64,000 nt of DNA from Photobacterium carnosum (GTDB lineage Bacteria > Pseudomonadota > Gammaproteobacteria > Enterobacterales > Vibrionaceae), in the NCBI RefSeq assembly GCF_002849605.1, contig NZ_NPIB01000021.1, positions 16,608-80,607 of the forward strand. The letters run 5' to 3'. Below the pieces are notes generated by a model. It did no database searches, had not been told where the DNA came from, and saw only the letters and a program-made list of their open reading frames with translations. Below are positions 8,421-17,730 of the stretch, piece after piece. A program made the translations under genes and the position numbers. The first letter of the stretch is position 1; every line of letters starts with the position of its first letter.

Positions 8421-8816
8421 ATGAAATATCAACAGTTAGAAAATCTTGAATGCGGCTGGAAATGGCAATATCTAAACAAAAAATTCCTTGTTGGCGAAAA
8501 TGCTTCACGCTGGATTGATACCAGTGAGATTCAACAAGCTAAAGACGAGTTAACTGCCATTAGTGCAGAGCCAACAAAGATCATCAACTGGATTGAAAAG
8601 CATATTTCAGACAATGCTAATAACAAGTTAAAGCAAAGTATTCGTGCAAAACGAAAACGCTATTTCGATTCAGAGCAGAAACATACCAAGAAGAAGTCGA
8701 TTGATATTGAGTATGAAGTATGGGAAAAACTATCTACTTTTTCTAAAGAGATCGGTGGAACACTATCTGAGTCCATTGAATATTTGTTGTCTGAGCTGGA
8801 TATAAACAACAGTTAA
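8421..8816 (+). CDS. matP: MatP-like macrodomain protein, shortened C-terminus
   Basis: Homologue of MatP, the protein that organises the chromosome Ter macrodomain by binding matS sites. The first 14 residues (MKYQQLENLECGWK) and the later block KRKRYFDSEQKHTKKKSIDIEYEVW follow the E. coli protein almost residue for residue: four-helix region first, then a ribbon-helix-helix with LSESIEYLLSEL. It is 131 residues against about 150 in E. coli. The missing part is the C-terminal coiled coil, which in E. coli supports tetramer formation and septal contacts. Three matS-like sequences lie within 1.6 kb upstream. A plasmid copy could mark plasmid DNA, act in partition, or interfere with host MatP; these roles are inferred. 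Confidence 0.85.
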   Translation: MKYQQLENLECGWKWQYLNKKFLVGENASRWIDTSEIQQAKDELTAISAEPTKIINWIEKHISDNANNKLKQSIRAKRKRYFDSEQKHTKKKSIDIEYEVWEKLSTFSKEIGGTLSESIEYLLSELDINNS

Positions 8817-8852
8817 CCATCTAATTGTATTAAAAACGTCAGGCGAAAAAAA

Positions 8853-8880
8853 ACCGCCAAAGCCATTACAGCCTAGCGGT
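8853..8880. terminator. Terminator after matP-like gene
   Basis: Stem ACCGC / GCGGT with a longer loop, followed by CTTTT on the plus strand and preceded by eight A residues (a U-run on the minus strand). It probably works in both directions. Confidence 0.65.
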
Positions 8881-9065
8881 CTTTTCCTTGATTATGTACT
8901 AATAATAATCAATATGCTCTGTTCTAGTTACAGGGAAATGTTTAAAACCCTATAACTACGTTCATTATATGTCATGTGATTCTGTAATCAACACTATTAA
9001 CTAACTTATATTTTGGTTTAAAAAATAAGATCAAGTCAGCCTTATGCAGATCGCAGTTAAAAAAA

Positions 9066-9089
9066 CCATATCCCCCAGAGAGGATATGG
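9066..9089 (-). terminator. Terminator of the 9162 gene
   Basis: Stem CCATATCC / GGATATGG with an 8-nt loop. The minus-strand transcript continues into seven U residues. Confidence 0.7.
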
Positions 9090-9161
9090 ATTACTTATCT
9101 GTTATAAGAAATAAGTTATTATAATTTAATTAGATACGTAGTGAACAATAAATGGTGATGT

Positions 9162-9854
9162 TTAAGCATCAATAATAGGTTTTGTCGTAAATTTAGTTAA
9201 GCATGAAGATGGATTATCAATATAGCGATTAGCTACGATCCAAAACGTGTCCACATAGCTATGTATCATTATGTATGCAAGCCTATCAGCTTGTGGCAAT
9301 ACAAGGTTAACCTTTTCACAGATAACGCCATAGATGTAACGTACAAACTGTTCTGGTGAATCACCTAACAGCGTAAATATGGCACACCAACGTTTAGTAG
9401 CTTTAGTCCAATTAATTGTCAGGTACTTTTCAGCAAGTGTTCTTAGTGAGATCCCCTGCTTTCTAACTTCTAGTCCTACCATTCCAATGGCTTTAATCAT
9501 GTAATGCATACAACTAACATATTCCGCTCGTTTATTCGTTGAAGTAACTAGTGGATTACACCAGTCATTTGCACGAATAAATGAGAGCCAGTAAGTACGG
9601 GCAAGAATAAACAGTTGTTTATCATCTTTCGTCTCAATGTCATGCTCAAGCAGCGTTGTGTTAGCAGTAATAAAATCTCTGATCGTAAACAGATTACTAT
9701 CATTTTTGCTTATTGTTGAACGCAAGGTGCTGATTAAAAGACGCAGTTCCTTACATTCATTGATTAAGCGATAAGTAATATTACTAACGCGCTTAGTTGG
9801 GTTGTTATTGTTGATTACATTTTTACTTAATAAAGAAGCAGTTAAACTTTGCAT
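9162..9854 (-). CDS. Hypothetical protein
   Basis: Unrecognised 230-residue protein, largely helical in appearance, with a polar N-terminus (NVINNNNPTKRVSN) and aromatic-rich helices in the second half (RLAYIMIHSYVDTFWIVANRY). There is no signal peptide and no clear catalytic motif. The start is fixed by the shared leader TAGGAATTATCTA directly before ATG. It is a single-gene unit with a terminator on each side. The 55 bp around its start codon, including the terminator of the gene behind it, recur almost unchanged at 50967-51021 before the DndC-like gene. Confidence 0.6.
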   Translation of the reverse strand: MQSLTASLLSKNVINNNNPTKRVSNITYRLINECKELRLLISTLRSTISKNDSNLFTIRDFITANTTLLEHDIETKDDKQLFILARTYWLSFIRANDWCNPLVTSTNKRAEYVSCMHYMIKAIGMVGLEVRKQGISLRTLAEKYLTINWTKATKRWCAIFTLLGDSPEQFVRYIYGVICEKVNLVLPQADRLAYIMIHSYVDTFWIVANRYIDNPSSCLTKFTTKPIIDA

Positions 9855-9876
9855 TAGATAATTCCTAGATAAGAAA

Positions 9877-9902
9877 AAGCCCCGTCATTTCTGACGAGGC
9901 TT
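9877..9902 (-). terminator. Terminator of the 9937 gene
   Basis: Minus-strand stem AAGCCTCGTCA / TGACGGGGCTT with a GAAA loop and a following U-run. It is part of a 55-bp unit duplicated at 50967-51021. Confidence 0.75.
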
Positions 9903-9936
9903 AGTTGGATAGTAAGTTTTAGCGTTACTTTGATAC

Positions 9937-11616
9937 TTAGTCGATCACCTTAATATGTTGAATGGGCACAGTACCTAAATCGGTACGGACTTCCTCAAAC
10001 TTTTCAGGGTGTGCCAGCTTATATTCATAATTCTCATAGCGGTGCGCCCTAAAGAACGTCACAATTTGCAATGTGTTATCAGTATCGCTACGTCCGATCA
10101 CTAACATGGCATTGTTGTCATGGTTATGCCATTGCTCGTTAGTATCTTTAGTTGCTGGTACTTTAACCGTCCATTTCGATTGCTTAATCAACTTGGTCAT
10201 AAATGCCAGTGGGTTTCGGCCACCATCATTTAATTCATCTTGTGACATACGCTGTAAGAACTGATAAAAAGCATGGGGCTTTAAGATCAAAGATTGTGCG
10301 CCTTTGCGGATTTTACCGAAAATGTCAAAGTTGATTTGCCCGTATTCCATTGGTTCAGGAGCAATAGGCAATGCTCGTAGTTCAAAGTCAGACAATTTAA
10401 TGATGCCGCACATACGTACTTTGTACATGCTCATAGTAATACGTTCAAGCAGCTTTGCCGCAACATGATCCCCCTCTTTAGCAAACTCTTTTAGAGAGTC
10501 AAGATTGTGGAATGCATCGACTAACAACTTGTTTTCAGTATAAACACGGACACGTTTATTAGGTTGGCATTGCATCTGAACAAGATTTAACGCCATAAAA
10601 CCTGCATCCACGTAGTTAAGCTCACGGCCACGGCTTTCGCTCATGTTGATGCTTAATACAAAACTACCGAATTGTGCATTAACCATACGCTCTGATTCAT
10701 TCGTTTCGATATAAAGAATATCGTTTTCATAGCGTGAGTCAGTAGTAGTATTTGTTGATTGATTGGTCATAGTTGGATCTTTCCGAAGATTGGGGCTCAT
10801 ATCCTCTGTTCTATGATGTTTAATATCATTGAATAAAGTAATGAGTGAAAAACATTGAACACCATCGCGCTCAATAGGTTTCGTTGGAATTAGAAAATTG
10901 AGTCCAGCGTATGCCGGTTCATTTGATTCGACTGTAACAATCTCACAGTCATGCTTGAATTTATCAATACGCTCCTGTCGCTCACTTGGAGATTGGAACT
11001 TGATAGTTAATTTTGATGTTTGCAAAACCGCAGCTAATTCATAGAATGCGTTATCACGTTTGGTTTTACGAGTGAAACTTTCTAATGTTCTGCGACCAAT
11101 TGAAAGATAACCAATATCGGTATTAATGCAGAGAATATCTGAAATTTCATCTGATACAAATTCGTCATATCGCTCAACATCGTTATATTCTAAAACAAAT
11201 GGTGATACGTGATTAAAACGCGCACCAAAGAACATAGTTGTTACTGGCGTTGCCACACTGAGCAGCACTTTAGAAAAATCAGTAGAGTCACGATCAGAGC
11301 TCAAACCACGTAATGAAGTAACCGTATCATCGCAAGATGCCATGATATGTACTTTATTGTTGTTGACCTCTTTAGTTATGAGCAAACGTAAACCTTTATC
11401 TGAACAAAGGATTGCATTTAGGGCTTTTAACTCAGCATATGATAAGACTTCATTTGGGTTTTTGAATGATATGTTTGTGATTTTAACTATACCAGCCATA
11501 TTAGCCGGTCTAAGTTGTTTTCTGGCAATATCATCAGGTAGACGAACGTTCCAGTGAACCTCACAAGAGTTATATGTATGTGTTTGGGGATTTGCGGATA
11601 TAGAGATAGTGATCAT
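9937..11616 (-). CDS. Unknown protein with possible degenerate RNase H-like folds
   Basis: Unrecognised 559-residue protein. Around the middle the order LYIETNESE, GSFVLSINMSE, SRGRELNYVDAGFMALNLVQ, RVRVYTENKLLVDAF resembles strand 1, strand 2, strand 3/helix A and strand 4 of an RNase H fold, including the usual 'YTDS' position (here YTEN). The N-terminal 100 residues repeat a similar order (ITISISANPQ, CEVHWNVRL, LSYAELKALNAILC, RLLITKE), so two related folds may be present. The acidic catalytic set is incomplete, which argues against a working nuclease. It is a single-gene unit with leader TAGGAATTAATA before ATG. The fold is my reading, not a database match. Confidence 0.55.
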   Translation of the reverse strand: MITISISANPQTHTYNSCEVHWNVRLPDDIARKQLRPANMAGIVKITNISFKNPNEVLSYAELKALNAILCSDKGLRLLITKEVNNNKVHIMASCDDTVTSLRGLSSDRDSTDFSKVLLSVATPVTTMFFGARFNHVSPFVLEYNDVERYDEFVSDEISDILCINTDIGYLSIGRRTLESFTRKTKRDNAFYELAAVLQTSKLTIKFQSPSERQERIDKFKHDCEIVTVESNEPAYAGLNFLIPTKPIERDGVQCFSLITLFNDIKHHRTEDMSPNLRKDPTMTNQSTNTTTDSRYENDILYIETNESERMVNAQFGSFVLSINMSESRGRELNYVDAGFMALNLVQMQCQPNKRVRVYTENKLLVDAFHNLDSLKEFAKEGDHVAAKLLERITMSMYKVRMCGIIKLSDFELRALPIAPEPMEYGQINFDIFGKIRKGAQSLILKPHAFYQFLQRMSQDELNDGGRNPLAFMTKLIKQSKWTVKVPATKDTNEQWHNHDNNAMLVIGRSDTDNTLQIVTFFRAHRYENYEYKLAHPEKFEEVRTDLGTVPIQHIKVID

Positions 11617-11792
11617 TATTAATTCCTAATAGGTTTTAAAAATGATTATAGCATTATCAAGTATCAGATCTTGCTAAGTTATCTATTCTCCTTTTGCCCT
11701 GGCACTATTTGATATGATTTGATTAAAAAGAAAACAGCAGCATGAATCATCGCACTATAAAGTACGGGGATTCATGGCTGTAATAAACAAAA

Positions 11793-13109
11793 TTAAAGTA
11801 GTGAACGCCAGTTACGTGCTTCCATAGGAAAACCAAGAACACCTTTGGTATTGAATTGGTCTGCCCAATCAACGCCAGATTCGCCATTAGGGATTTCCAT
11901 ATCAGGTTCAAACGCAAACACCTTAACACCATAAGGCTTTAAGCGTTCGCGCAATGTATCTGCACAGATCTCACCAGTTTTTGAAACGTCCTTATCTTGG
12001 AAAATAAACACATACTCAGTTCCTTGTGCTGGCAACCAGTTGGCTAACATCGTTGCATTAATACAACAGTTAACAGGCATACCGGTAGCCACTGATGCAG
12101 CAAGTGTTGTTTCTAAACCCTCACCTAAACCAAGAACTTTTGTTCCAGCGTCAGCAAGTTGAATAGAACCGCCACTAATGTCAGTTAGCGGAATATGTGG
12201 AGTCATTTTCTTTGGATCTACTTGAGTAATATCTTCTAGCGCATAACCTTGTTTAGTAATCTCATTCGGCACTTTAGAAAGGTCTAACTTATTACCATCC
12301 CAATCTAAGTAGGTACGGTGAATACGTGTAGGACGACCATTTGGAGTGCGAATTTGAGCAAGTAACGCAGGGTATTTACCAGCTAATACAAATTTTGTTT
12401 CTTTCGGATTGGTTGGATTAGTCCAAAGTACAAAAAACTCAAGTGCAGGGTGTAAACGCACTTCATCATTAAGAGTACCGATATTACCAAGACCGCGCTT
12501 TACGAAATACTTACGAGCAGGTTCAGCGTATGGATGATCTAACGATACAGAGCTATTCCACATTTGAACCAAACGTTTGATACCACGTTCATTGTCAATC
12601 TTGTCTTTCTTAGCTTGTTCAGCCTTTCGAGCTTCACGTTTTGCTTCATACTCAGCTTGACGTTTTGCAGCCTCAGCTTTTGCAGCATCATCATTACCAT
12701 TACCATTGCCATAAACATTACCGTCTAAATCGCAGTAATAACCAGCGAAGTAACCGATTTTCTTTACAGCATCACGGTATGAACATTTGTCAGCTTCCAT
12801 TACTAACGAAAAGCCATTAGAAATTGTGCCGCATGAGTGACAAACACAAGTGCCAAATTCCGCACCATTTTTCAAGAAACGAAAGTTTTCACCAGATTTA
12901 CCGCCATGAATAGGACAAGCTGATTTTTTAGAGCTAGCTTTGCCAACACCACAGGTATTAACAGCACTTTCAATGCTATACATTTGGCCAAGCACCTCAG
13001 CAAAATTGCCTTGGTTAGCTAGCATGATACGGATTTCCTCGGTTTCACGTTTTACACGATCAAGACCAGATTCTTTATAAGAGTTAGAGTATTTATTAGA
13101 GTTGGACAT
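11793..13109 (-). CDS. Toprim DNA primase with CHC2-like zinc finger
   Basis: Plasmid/phage-type primase of 438 residues. A zinc site is formed by CPIH (65-68) and CHSC (90-93). A charged A/K/E/R linker follows, then the primase middle region (HPYAEPARKYFVKRGL), and a Toprim domain with LGLGEGLETTLAA and IFQDKDVS, giving the expected E and DxD metal ligands. It should synthesise primers for the transferred strand or for plasmid replication. The leader contains CTATCTAAGGTAACAACTATG, and a copy of the recurrent operator lies about 115 bp upstream. It sits directly after the CobT/CobS/exonuclease block in the direction of transcription, but separated by 240 bp. Confidence 0.85.
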   Translation of the reverse strand: MSNSNKYSNSYKESGLDRVKRETEEIRIMLANQGNFAEVLGQMYSIESAVNTCGVGKASSKKSACPIHGGKSGENFRFLKNGAEFGTCVCHSCGTISNGFSLVMEADKCSYRDAVKKIGYFAGYYCDLDGNVYGNGNGNDDAAKAEAAKRQAEYEAKREARKAEQAKKDKIDNERGIKRLVQMWNSSVSLDHPYAEPARKYFVKRGLGNIGTLNDEVRLHPALEFFVLWTNPTNPKETKFVLAGKYPALLAQIRTPNGRPTRIHRTYLDWDGNKLDLSKVPNEITKQGYALEDITQVDPKKMTPHIPLTDISGGSIQLADAGTKVLGLGEGLETTLAASVATGMPVNCCINATMLANWLPAQGTEYVFIFQDKDVSKTGEICADTLRERLKPYGVKVFAFEPDMEIPNGESGVDWADQFNTKGVLGFPMEARNWRSLL

Positions 13110-13222
13110 AGTTGTTACCTTAGATAGTTGGGAGGTTGGATTGGGTTGTTGGTAGAACGGACATTACAAGCTGATTTCAGTCCGAGCAGCTTATGGAAAA
13201 TACTCATACGTTTGATGTGCTT

Positions 13223-13243
13223 GATTTTGTAAACAGCAATATC
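13223..13243. promoter_or_regulatory. Recurrent plasmid operator, copy 2
   Basis: On the minus strand GATATTG-CTGTTTA-CAAAATC, upstream of the primase gene. Confidence 0.55.
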
Positions 13244-13351
13244 AACAAAGGTATAAGAACTTGCAGAATTAGGTTGGATTAGTTGGAAAGGTGTTGCAGG
13301 TGGATGGTAATGAGTGATTACGCCCTGTTGGGCGCAATCATCATTATTTTG

Positions 13352-15319
13352 TTAAGAAAAAAGAATTTGCTCAGAAAGTTTAAAAATCTCTGATGCAAGT
13401 TGATCTATTTTCTTTATGCTTACCGCATATTGCTCACCGAATAGTGGCTTAACTAACGTATTTGCATCACCAATACCAATACCGAAAACTTCAACACCTT
13501 GACTGGTGCGAATACGGTTAATTAGCTCAGTACAGCGTGGACGTTCGTCAGGCTCACCGTCAGTAATAACGATAATGATTTTTCGTGCTTCTTTACGTTG
13601 ACTGATTGAGCGTAAACCCGACCACAAGCCCGTTAACAACGGAGTGTAACCACCGCCATAAGCAAGATGCTCACTTAAACGATCAGCACATTGATTTGCT
13701 GATTCATTAAAGTCTTTCACCTTGTAAACGATGTTACTACTTGATTCAGTACCAAACGTTTCAACACTAGTAGATACGAAATTAATAGGTTCAAGTGCTT
13801 TGATTAATGCAAGAGTTGCACTAGCCGCCACTTGGCCTTTCTCGTTTTTCATTGAACCACTATCATCTAGCAATATAGTAATCGCAGTATTTGTTAGTTT
13901 ACGTGTTAGCTCTTGGCGGAATACTTTGTAATCACCTTGTGCCATACGTGTACCAGCATTACCGATCATACGTTTACCTGCTGATTTACGTGATACTACT
14001 TTTCGTTGTTTTGCAGCAATTAAGCCCTGTAAACGTTGACGAACAAATACAGATTGCGTGTCTGCAATTCGATGAAGTGTTTTTGCACCTAATGAATTGC
14101 CTTTAAGGGAACGATACGTGATTGCACTATTAACTTTAGAGTCCGTTGTATAATCACTTGCTTTAACTTTACCACTAGCTTGATCATCTTCACTTTGCTT
14201 TCCTAACTTTTCAGCAAGCGCATCGCCAGCGTCAGAATTAGGTAGTTCAGCATTACCGCTAATAATATCGTTTAGTGCATCAATAGCATCATCAACCTGC
14301 TCTTGTGTAAGAGATTTCTGATTGGCTGTTGAATCGTCAGACTTATAACCCTGATCACCCATATTGGTTGAATCAGAAGAATTATTGTTATCTGCATTTT
14401 TATCTTGGCTATTATCATCACCTTGATCGTCTTGGCTATTATCATCGCCCTGGCTATCACCAGATTGTGAATCATCACCTTGATCATTGTTCTGAGAATT
14501 GTCACCGCCAGATTGTGAATCATCGCTTTGACTATCATCGCTATTGCTATCATCATCTTGGCTATCGCCAGAGTCAGAATCACCTTGCGCTGTATCATCT
14601 TCGCTATCGTCACCGCCCTGTTGGTCTTGCTGTTGTTGTTGCTGCTGATCTTGGATTACGTCTTTTAGTTTTTCTAAAATGTCGTAAACGCGATCAGTTA
14701 AGTCCATGCAATCTTGACTACTAGCAAGCTGTTTAACACCATTTAAAACACTTTTAAGCTCTAAAACTGCGTCATTACCTAACTGCTCCACCAGCAATAC
14801 TTCATTTTCATCAAGTAAGGCTTTGTAGCAAGTGTAGTTATTGGCAGCAAAGAAGCTGTAGGTGTAAATGAAGTTAAGAATTGGAGAACTCAAAGGCAAA
14901 TTTGACGCATCTGGATTCTTCTTTTCGTCTTCGTCTTGTAACCAAGTACGCATTTCACTTAAACGTTTGTATGCACCAGCATATTCTTTCGATAATTCAC
15001 GCTCGATGTATGTATCTTCAAAAATATTACTAATACGTTTTTTAAGTGAAATTTCAGACTTACTCTTTTGAGTGTTGATTAGATCTTTAAGTACAGCAAA
15101 GTTAGTGTAATTAATATGGCCACATTCATGCAATGCGTAAGCATATGCGGCTGCACGGGCTTCTGCATTGTCTACATCGAATAATGGGATATTGATTTGC
15201 CACTTACTACCTACAGGAGCGCAGTACGCACCAGAGCCGCTAAATGTAACATCAACGTTCAGGTCATTAGAGATTGCACCAATGTATAACGGTAAGCTGT
15301 TTAGAATAGATTGAGACAT
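13352..15319 (-). CDS. CobT-like VWA metalloprotein
   Basis: 655-residue protein resembling CobT-type partners of CobS/MoxR ATPases. The N-terminal domain has a zinc-metalloprotease-like HECGH (H64-H68). The centre is a low-complexity D/S/Q/N stretch of about 120 residues. The C-terminal von Willebrand A domain (from about residue 480) has the MIDAS signature LLDDSGSM, a GGYTPLLTGL segment with the conserved threonine, and VITDGEPD. With the AAA+ gene two positions upstream it probably forms a chaperone-like remodelling pair. No cobalamin genes are nearby, so a cobalt-chelatase role is unlikely. Leader AATAAGGAACAACCTAATG sets the start. Confidence 0.8.
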   Translation of the reverse strand: MSQSILNSLPLYIGAISNDLNVDVTFSGSGAYCAPVGSKWQINIPLFDVDNAEARAAAYAYALHECGHINYTNFAVLKDLINTQKSKSEISLKKRISNIFEDTYIERELSKEYAGAYKRLSEMRTWLQDEDEKKNPDASNLPLSSPILNFIYTYSFFAANNYTCYKALLDENEVLLVEQLGNDAVLELKSVLNGVKQLASSQDCMDLTDRVYDILEKLKDVIQDQQQQQQQDQQGGDDSEDDTAQGDSDSGDSQDDDSNSDDSQSDDSQSGGDNSQNNDQGDDSQSGDSQGDDNSQDDQGDDNSQDKNADNNNSSDSTNMGDQGYKSDDSTANQKSLTQEQVDDAIDALNDIISGNAELPNSDAGDALAEKLGKQSEDDQASGKVKASDYTTDSKVNSAITYRSLKGNSLGAKTLHRIADTQSVFVRQRLQGLIAAKQRKVVSRKSAGKRMIGNAGTRMAQGDYKVFRQELTRKLTNTAITILLDDSGSMKNEKGQVAASATLALIKALEPINFVSTSVETFGTESSSNIVYKVKDFNESANQCADRLSEHLAYGGGYTPLLTGLWSGLRSISQRKEARKIIIVITDGEPDERPRCTELINRIRTSQGVEVFGIGIGDANTLVKPLFGEQYAVSIKKIDQLASEIFKLSEQILFS

Positions 15320-15391
15320 TAGGTTGTTCCTTATTGGGGTGTTGGATAGTTGGTAAAGAAAAAGGGCTAAGTAAAAACTTAACCCTCAATA

Positions 15392-16423
15392 TTAGAAATC
15401 GTCTAAAATCGAAAATGCATCATGGCTATCATCGTTATTAGTATCGGTTTCTTCCACTTCTTGAATTTCCTTTGATGGTGTTTCTTCAACGGATATTTCT
15501 TCAATTTGTGGTATGTAAGTATTAGATGTTGTTTCAGTTTCAGCAGATAGGGATGGTTGTTGGATTACATTCAATGGCGCATTTGGTAGCAAACTTCCTT
15601 GCGAATCATCTTTAGGTTTAACGTTACTCATACCGAAGATTAATTGCGGTTTAGCCAGCATTGAAATTGCCTGTACGTAATCATCACAAAATTCATTAGA
15701 TAAGCTCTCTTTTAAATCGTCCGGTACTTTTTCAAGTATCGCTTCAATAAAATCAACAAGCGGTAATGCCTTATCTGAAAGCATGGCATTAACCAGTAAC
15801 TTATCTTGAACATCACGTAAAACGATCAAGTCTCTACGATTTATCGCAAAGTGCCCTTTCTCATGTTTACGTTTAATAAGCTGTTCTTGTTTATCAGTGA
15901 AACGTTCCGCGACTTCATCAATAAGTGTCTTTTCTAGCCCACTTACCATGTCTTGTGCTGTTCTAATTTCAAACTGTATCTGGCTGTCGATATAATCAAC
16001 CGAGAACGCATTGTCCTTGATGATTTGACCGAAGCCCTTACGCTTTGCTTCTGCTTCACTAGCCCAACGTAAAAGGTGAATTTGGTAACGGCTGATGATC
16101 TCAGCTTTTGTTTCATACCATTCTTCTTGAACCTTTTTAAGTTGGCTCATTACCTCAGCATGTTTTACGTTAGGGATAATAAAACCATCACCAAAACGCA
16201 CACCGTACTTAGATAGTGCCGCTACTGCAGTATTAGATAGGTTGCGAAATTTCTTGAGCAATTCAGGTTTAATCATAGACACGTTACCCAAGTGGGCTAA
16301 CTCTTTGTCTAATTCATAATCCAACTCAAGATATTCACTTTTTAGGACGCGCTTGCCATGCCATTGAGAGATCTCAAGATAAACAGGGGTTACGTCTTTA
16401 GGTAAAGTAATTATTGAAGACAT
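15392..16423 (-). CDS. DUF3150-like protein of the CobS/CobT block
   Basis: 343-residue, mostly helical protein with a proline/threonine/glutamate-rich C-terminal tail. The N-terminal half (GVRFGDGFIIPN, then long helices with EEWYETKAEIISRYQIHLLRW) fits DUF3150, a family I recall beside CobS/CobT-like genes on large plasmids; I am moderately sure of the name. It lies between the AAA+ ATPase and the VWA protein, supporting a three-part complex. The start is set by GGAAATTATCTAATG, and a strong operator copy lies 40 bp upstream, so this gene has its own promoter even though the CobS-like gene is just behind it. Confidence 0.65.
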   Translation of the reverse strand: MSSIITLPKDVTPVYLEISQWHGKRVLKSEYLELDYELDKELAHLGNVSMIKPELLKKFRNLSNTAVAALSKYGVRFGDGFIIPNVKHAEVMSQLKKVQEEWYETKAEIISRYQIHLLRWASEAEAKRKGFGQIIKDNAFSVDYIDSQIQFEIRTAQDMVSGLEKTLIDEVAERFTDKQEQLIKRKHEKGHFAINRRDLIVLRDVQDKLLVNAMLSDKALPLVDFIEAILEKVPDDLKESLSNEFCDDYVQAISMLAKPQLIFGMSNVKPKDDSQGSLLPNAPLNVIQQPSLSAETETTSNTYIPQIEEISVEETPSKEIQEVEETDTNNDDSHDAFSILDDF

Positions 16424-16463
16424 TAGATAATTTCCAGATTGGTGCTTAATAGTATTTTACATT

Positions 16464-16484
16464 GATTTTGTAGTTTGCAAAAAC
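16464..16484. promoter_or_regulatory. Recurrent plasmid operator, copy 3
   Basis: On the plus strand GATTTTG-TAGTTTG-CAAAAAC, one of the best matches, 40 bp upstream of the DUF3150-like start. Confidence 0.6.
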
Positions 16485-16517
16485 TATTAAGTGATGGTTG
16501 GGATTTAGATAAAAAAA

Positions 16518-16536
16518 ACGCACCGTGAAGATGCGT
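16518..16536 (-). terminator. Terminator of cobS-like gene
   Basis: Minus-strand stem ACGCATC / GGTGCGT with a short loop, followed by eight U residues. Confidence 0.65.
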
Positions 16537-16558
16537 ATTTGATGGTTTTATTATTAAC

Positions 16559-17695
16559 TTAGAAGTCAGAACCGAAATGCTCAATGCAAACTTCAATAGC
16601 TGCATTTTGCTCGTGCTCTGATAAATCATAAGCGTAAGCTTTTAAGAACGCTGAACGTGTACCACTCATACCATTAGTAGATGTACCTTTTAGTGTTAGC
16701 TCAAGCCAACGCTTAGTTGCACGAATACTTGGTGGAGTCATGCCGCCTGACATTGATACTGCCGCTTTGCGTAAAGCATTAGCGACTTTCACGATCATAA
16801 CGATTAAAGCCTTATATTGTTTCTCACGTACTGAACTGTAATGTGGATTACTTTTGTCAAAATATTTACCAAGAATGCCGTTAAGGTACTCAACTTCAAT
16901 TTCTTGCGGTAAGTAATCTACATACGTTTTCATAAAACGGTCTTTGAAAGCAGCGTTTAATTGGCCAGTACCGATGTAACGAGGATCTTCACCTGTACCG
17001 TTCGTATTAGAAGTTACGATAAGACGAAAGTTTTTATGAGGATTTAACCAAGACTCTGTTTGAGGTACATAAACAGGCTTACCGCCTAGCAACTCATTCA
17101 ACTTGATTAATTCTGATGGAGACATAGCATCAACTTCATTCAGTATACAGATACCGCCATTTTGCATAGCAAGGTATAAGCCACCGTGAACAAACTTCAT
17201 CTTGCCACCAGCACAAGGAATGTTATAGCCGAATAGGTCTAAAAATTCAGTGCGCTCAGAACAGGTTTCTGAATAACATTGCATTCCTAAACGTGCAGCA
17301 ATTTGTTCAGCTACAGAAGTTTTACCAGTACCGTGGCCACCAATCATCCAAAAACCGTAATCAACATCTGTTAGGATGAAATTAGTAATATCTTGGAGAA
17401 GTTCAGCACGGAAGTAGTAATCTTCAATAACGGTAGGAATACCAACAGGTTTAATTTTCCAATCGTTAACAGTAAGAACAAGTTGCTCGTTTGGCTTTTT
17501 GTCGATGTTTTTGAATAACTCAATTGCTTTAACTTGCACTTTGGTCGGCTTAATAGAAGTAGGCTTGTAAGCCACTGAATCATTGCGTTCCTTTAGTGCT
17601 TGTTTCGCTTGCTCAGATACTAAGTTAGTAGCAAAGTTTTTAGCGAAAGTTTCAGCGAAAGAAGTCATTTGCTCAAGAGTGAAAGTGTTAGACAT
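16559..17695 (-). CDS. CobS/MoxR-type AAA+ ATPase
   Basis: 378-residue AAA+ ATPase. Walker A is GGHGTGKT (119-126), Walker B GICILNEVDAM (181-191), sensor 1 IVTSNTNG, and an arginine-finger region FKDRFMKTYVDYLP follows. This is the CobS-like branch of the MoxR group, which remodels client proteins together with a VWA partner; the matching CobT-like gene is 1.2 kb downstream. ATG 17695 is preceded by AAGGAAACATCTAA. The fixed neighbourhood (AAA+, DUF3150-like, VWA, primase, exonuclease) points to a DNA-processing or plasmid-maintenance function rather than cobalamin synthesis. Confidence 0.85.
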   Translation of the reverse strand: MSNTFTLEQMTSFAETFAKNFATNLVSEQAKQALKERNDSVAYKPTSIKPTKVQVKAIELFKNIDKKPNEQLVLTVNDWKIKPVGIPTVIEDYYFRAELLQDITNFILTDVDYGFWMIGGHGTGKTSVAEQIAARLGMQCYSETCSERTEFLDLFGYNIPCAGGKMKFVHGGLYLAMQNGGICILNEVDAMSPSELIKLNELLGGKPVYVPQTESWLNPHKNFRLIVTSNTNGTGEDPRYIGTGQLNAAFKDRFMKTYVDYLPQEIEVEYLNGILGKYFDKSNPHYSSVREKQYKALIVMIVKVANALRKAAVSMSGGMTPPSIRATKRWLELTLKGTSTNGMSGTRSAFLKAYAYDLSEHEQNAAIEVCIEHFGSDF

Positions 17696-17730
17696 TTAGA
17701 TGTTTCCTTATGGGGATATTGGATTGTTTT

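Noticed and set aside
14272..14724. Open frames opposite or overlapping the CobT-like gene
   Set aside because: They arise from the low-complexity D/S/Q coding stretch and have no start signals or plausible protein composition.
13352..17695. Cobalamin (cobalt chelatase) genes cobS/cobT
   Set aside because: The proteins resemble CobS and CobT, but no cobN or other cobalamin gene is present and the neighbours are DNA-processing genes. The resemblance reflects the shared AAA+/VWA architecture.
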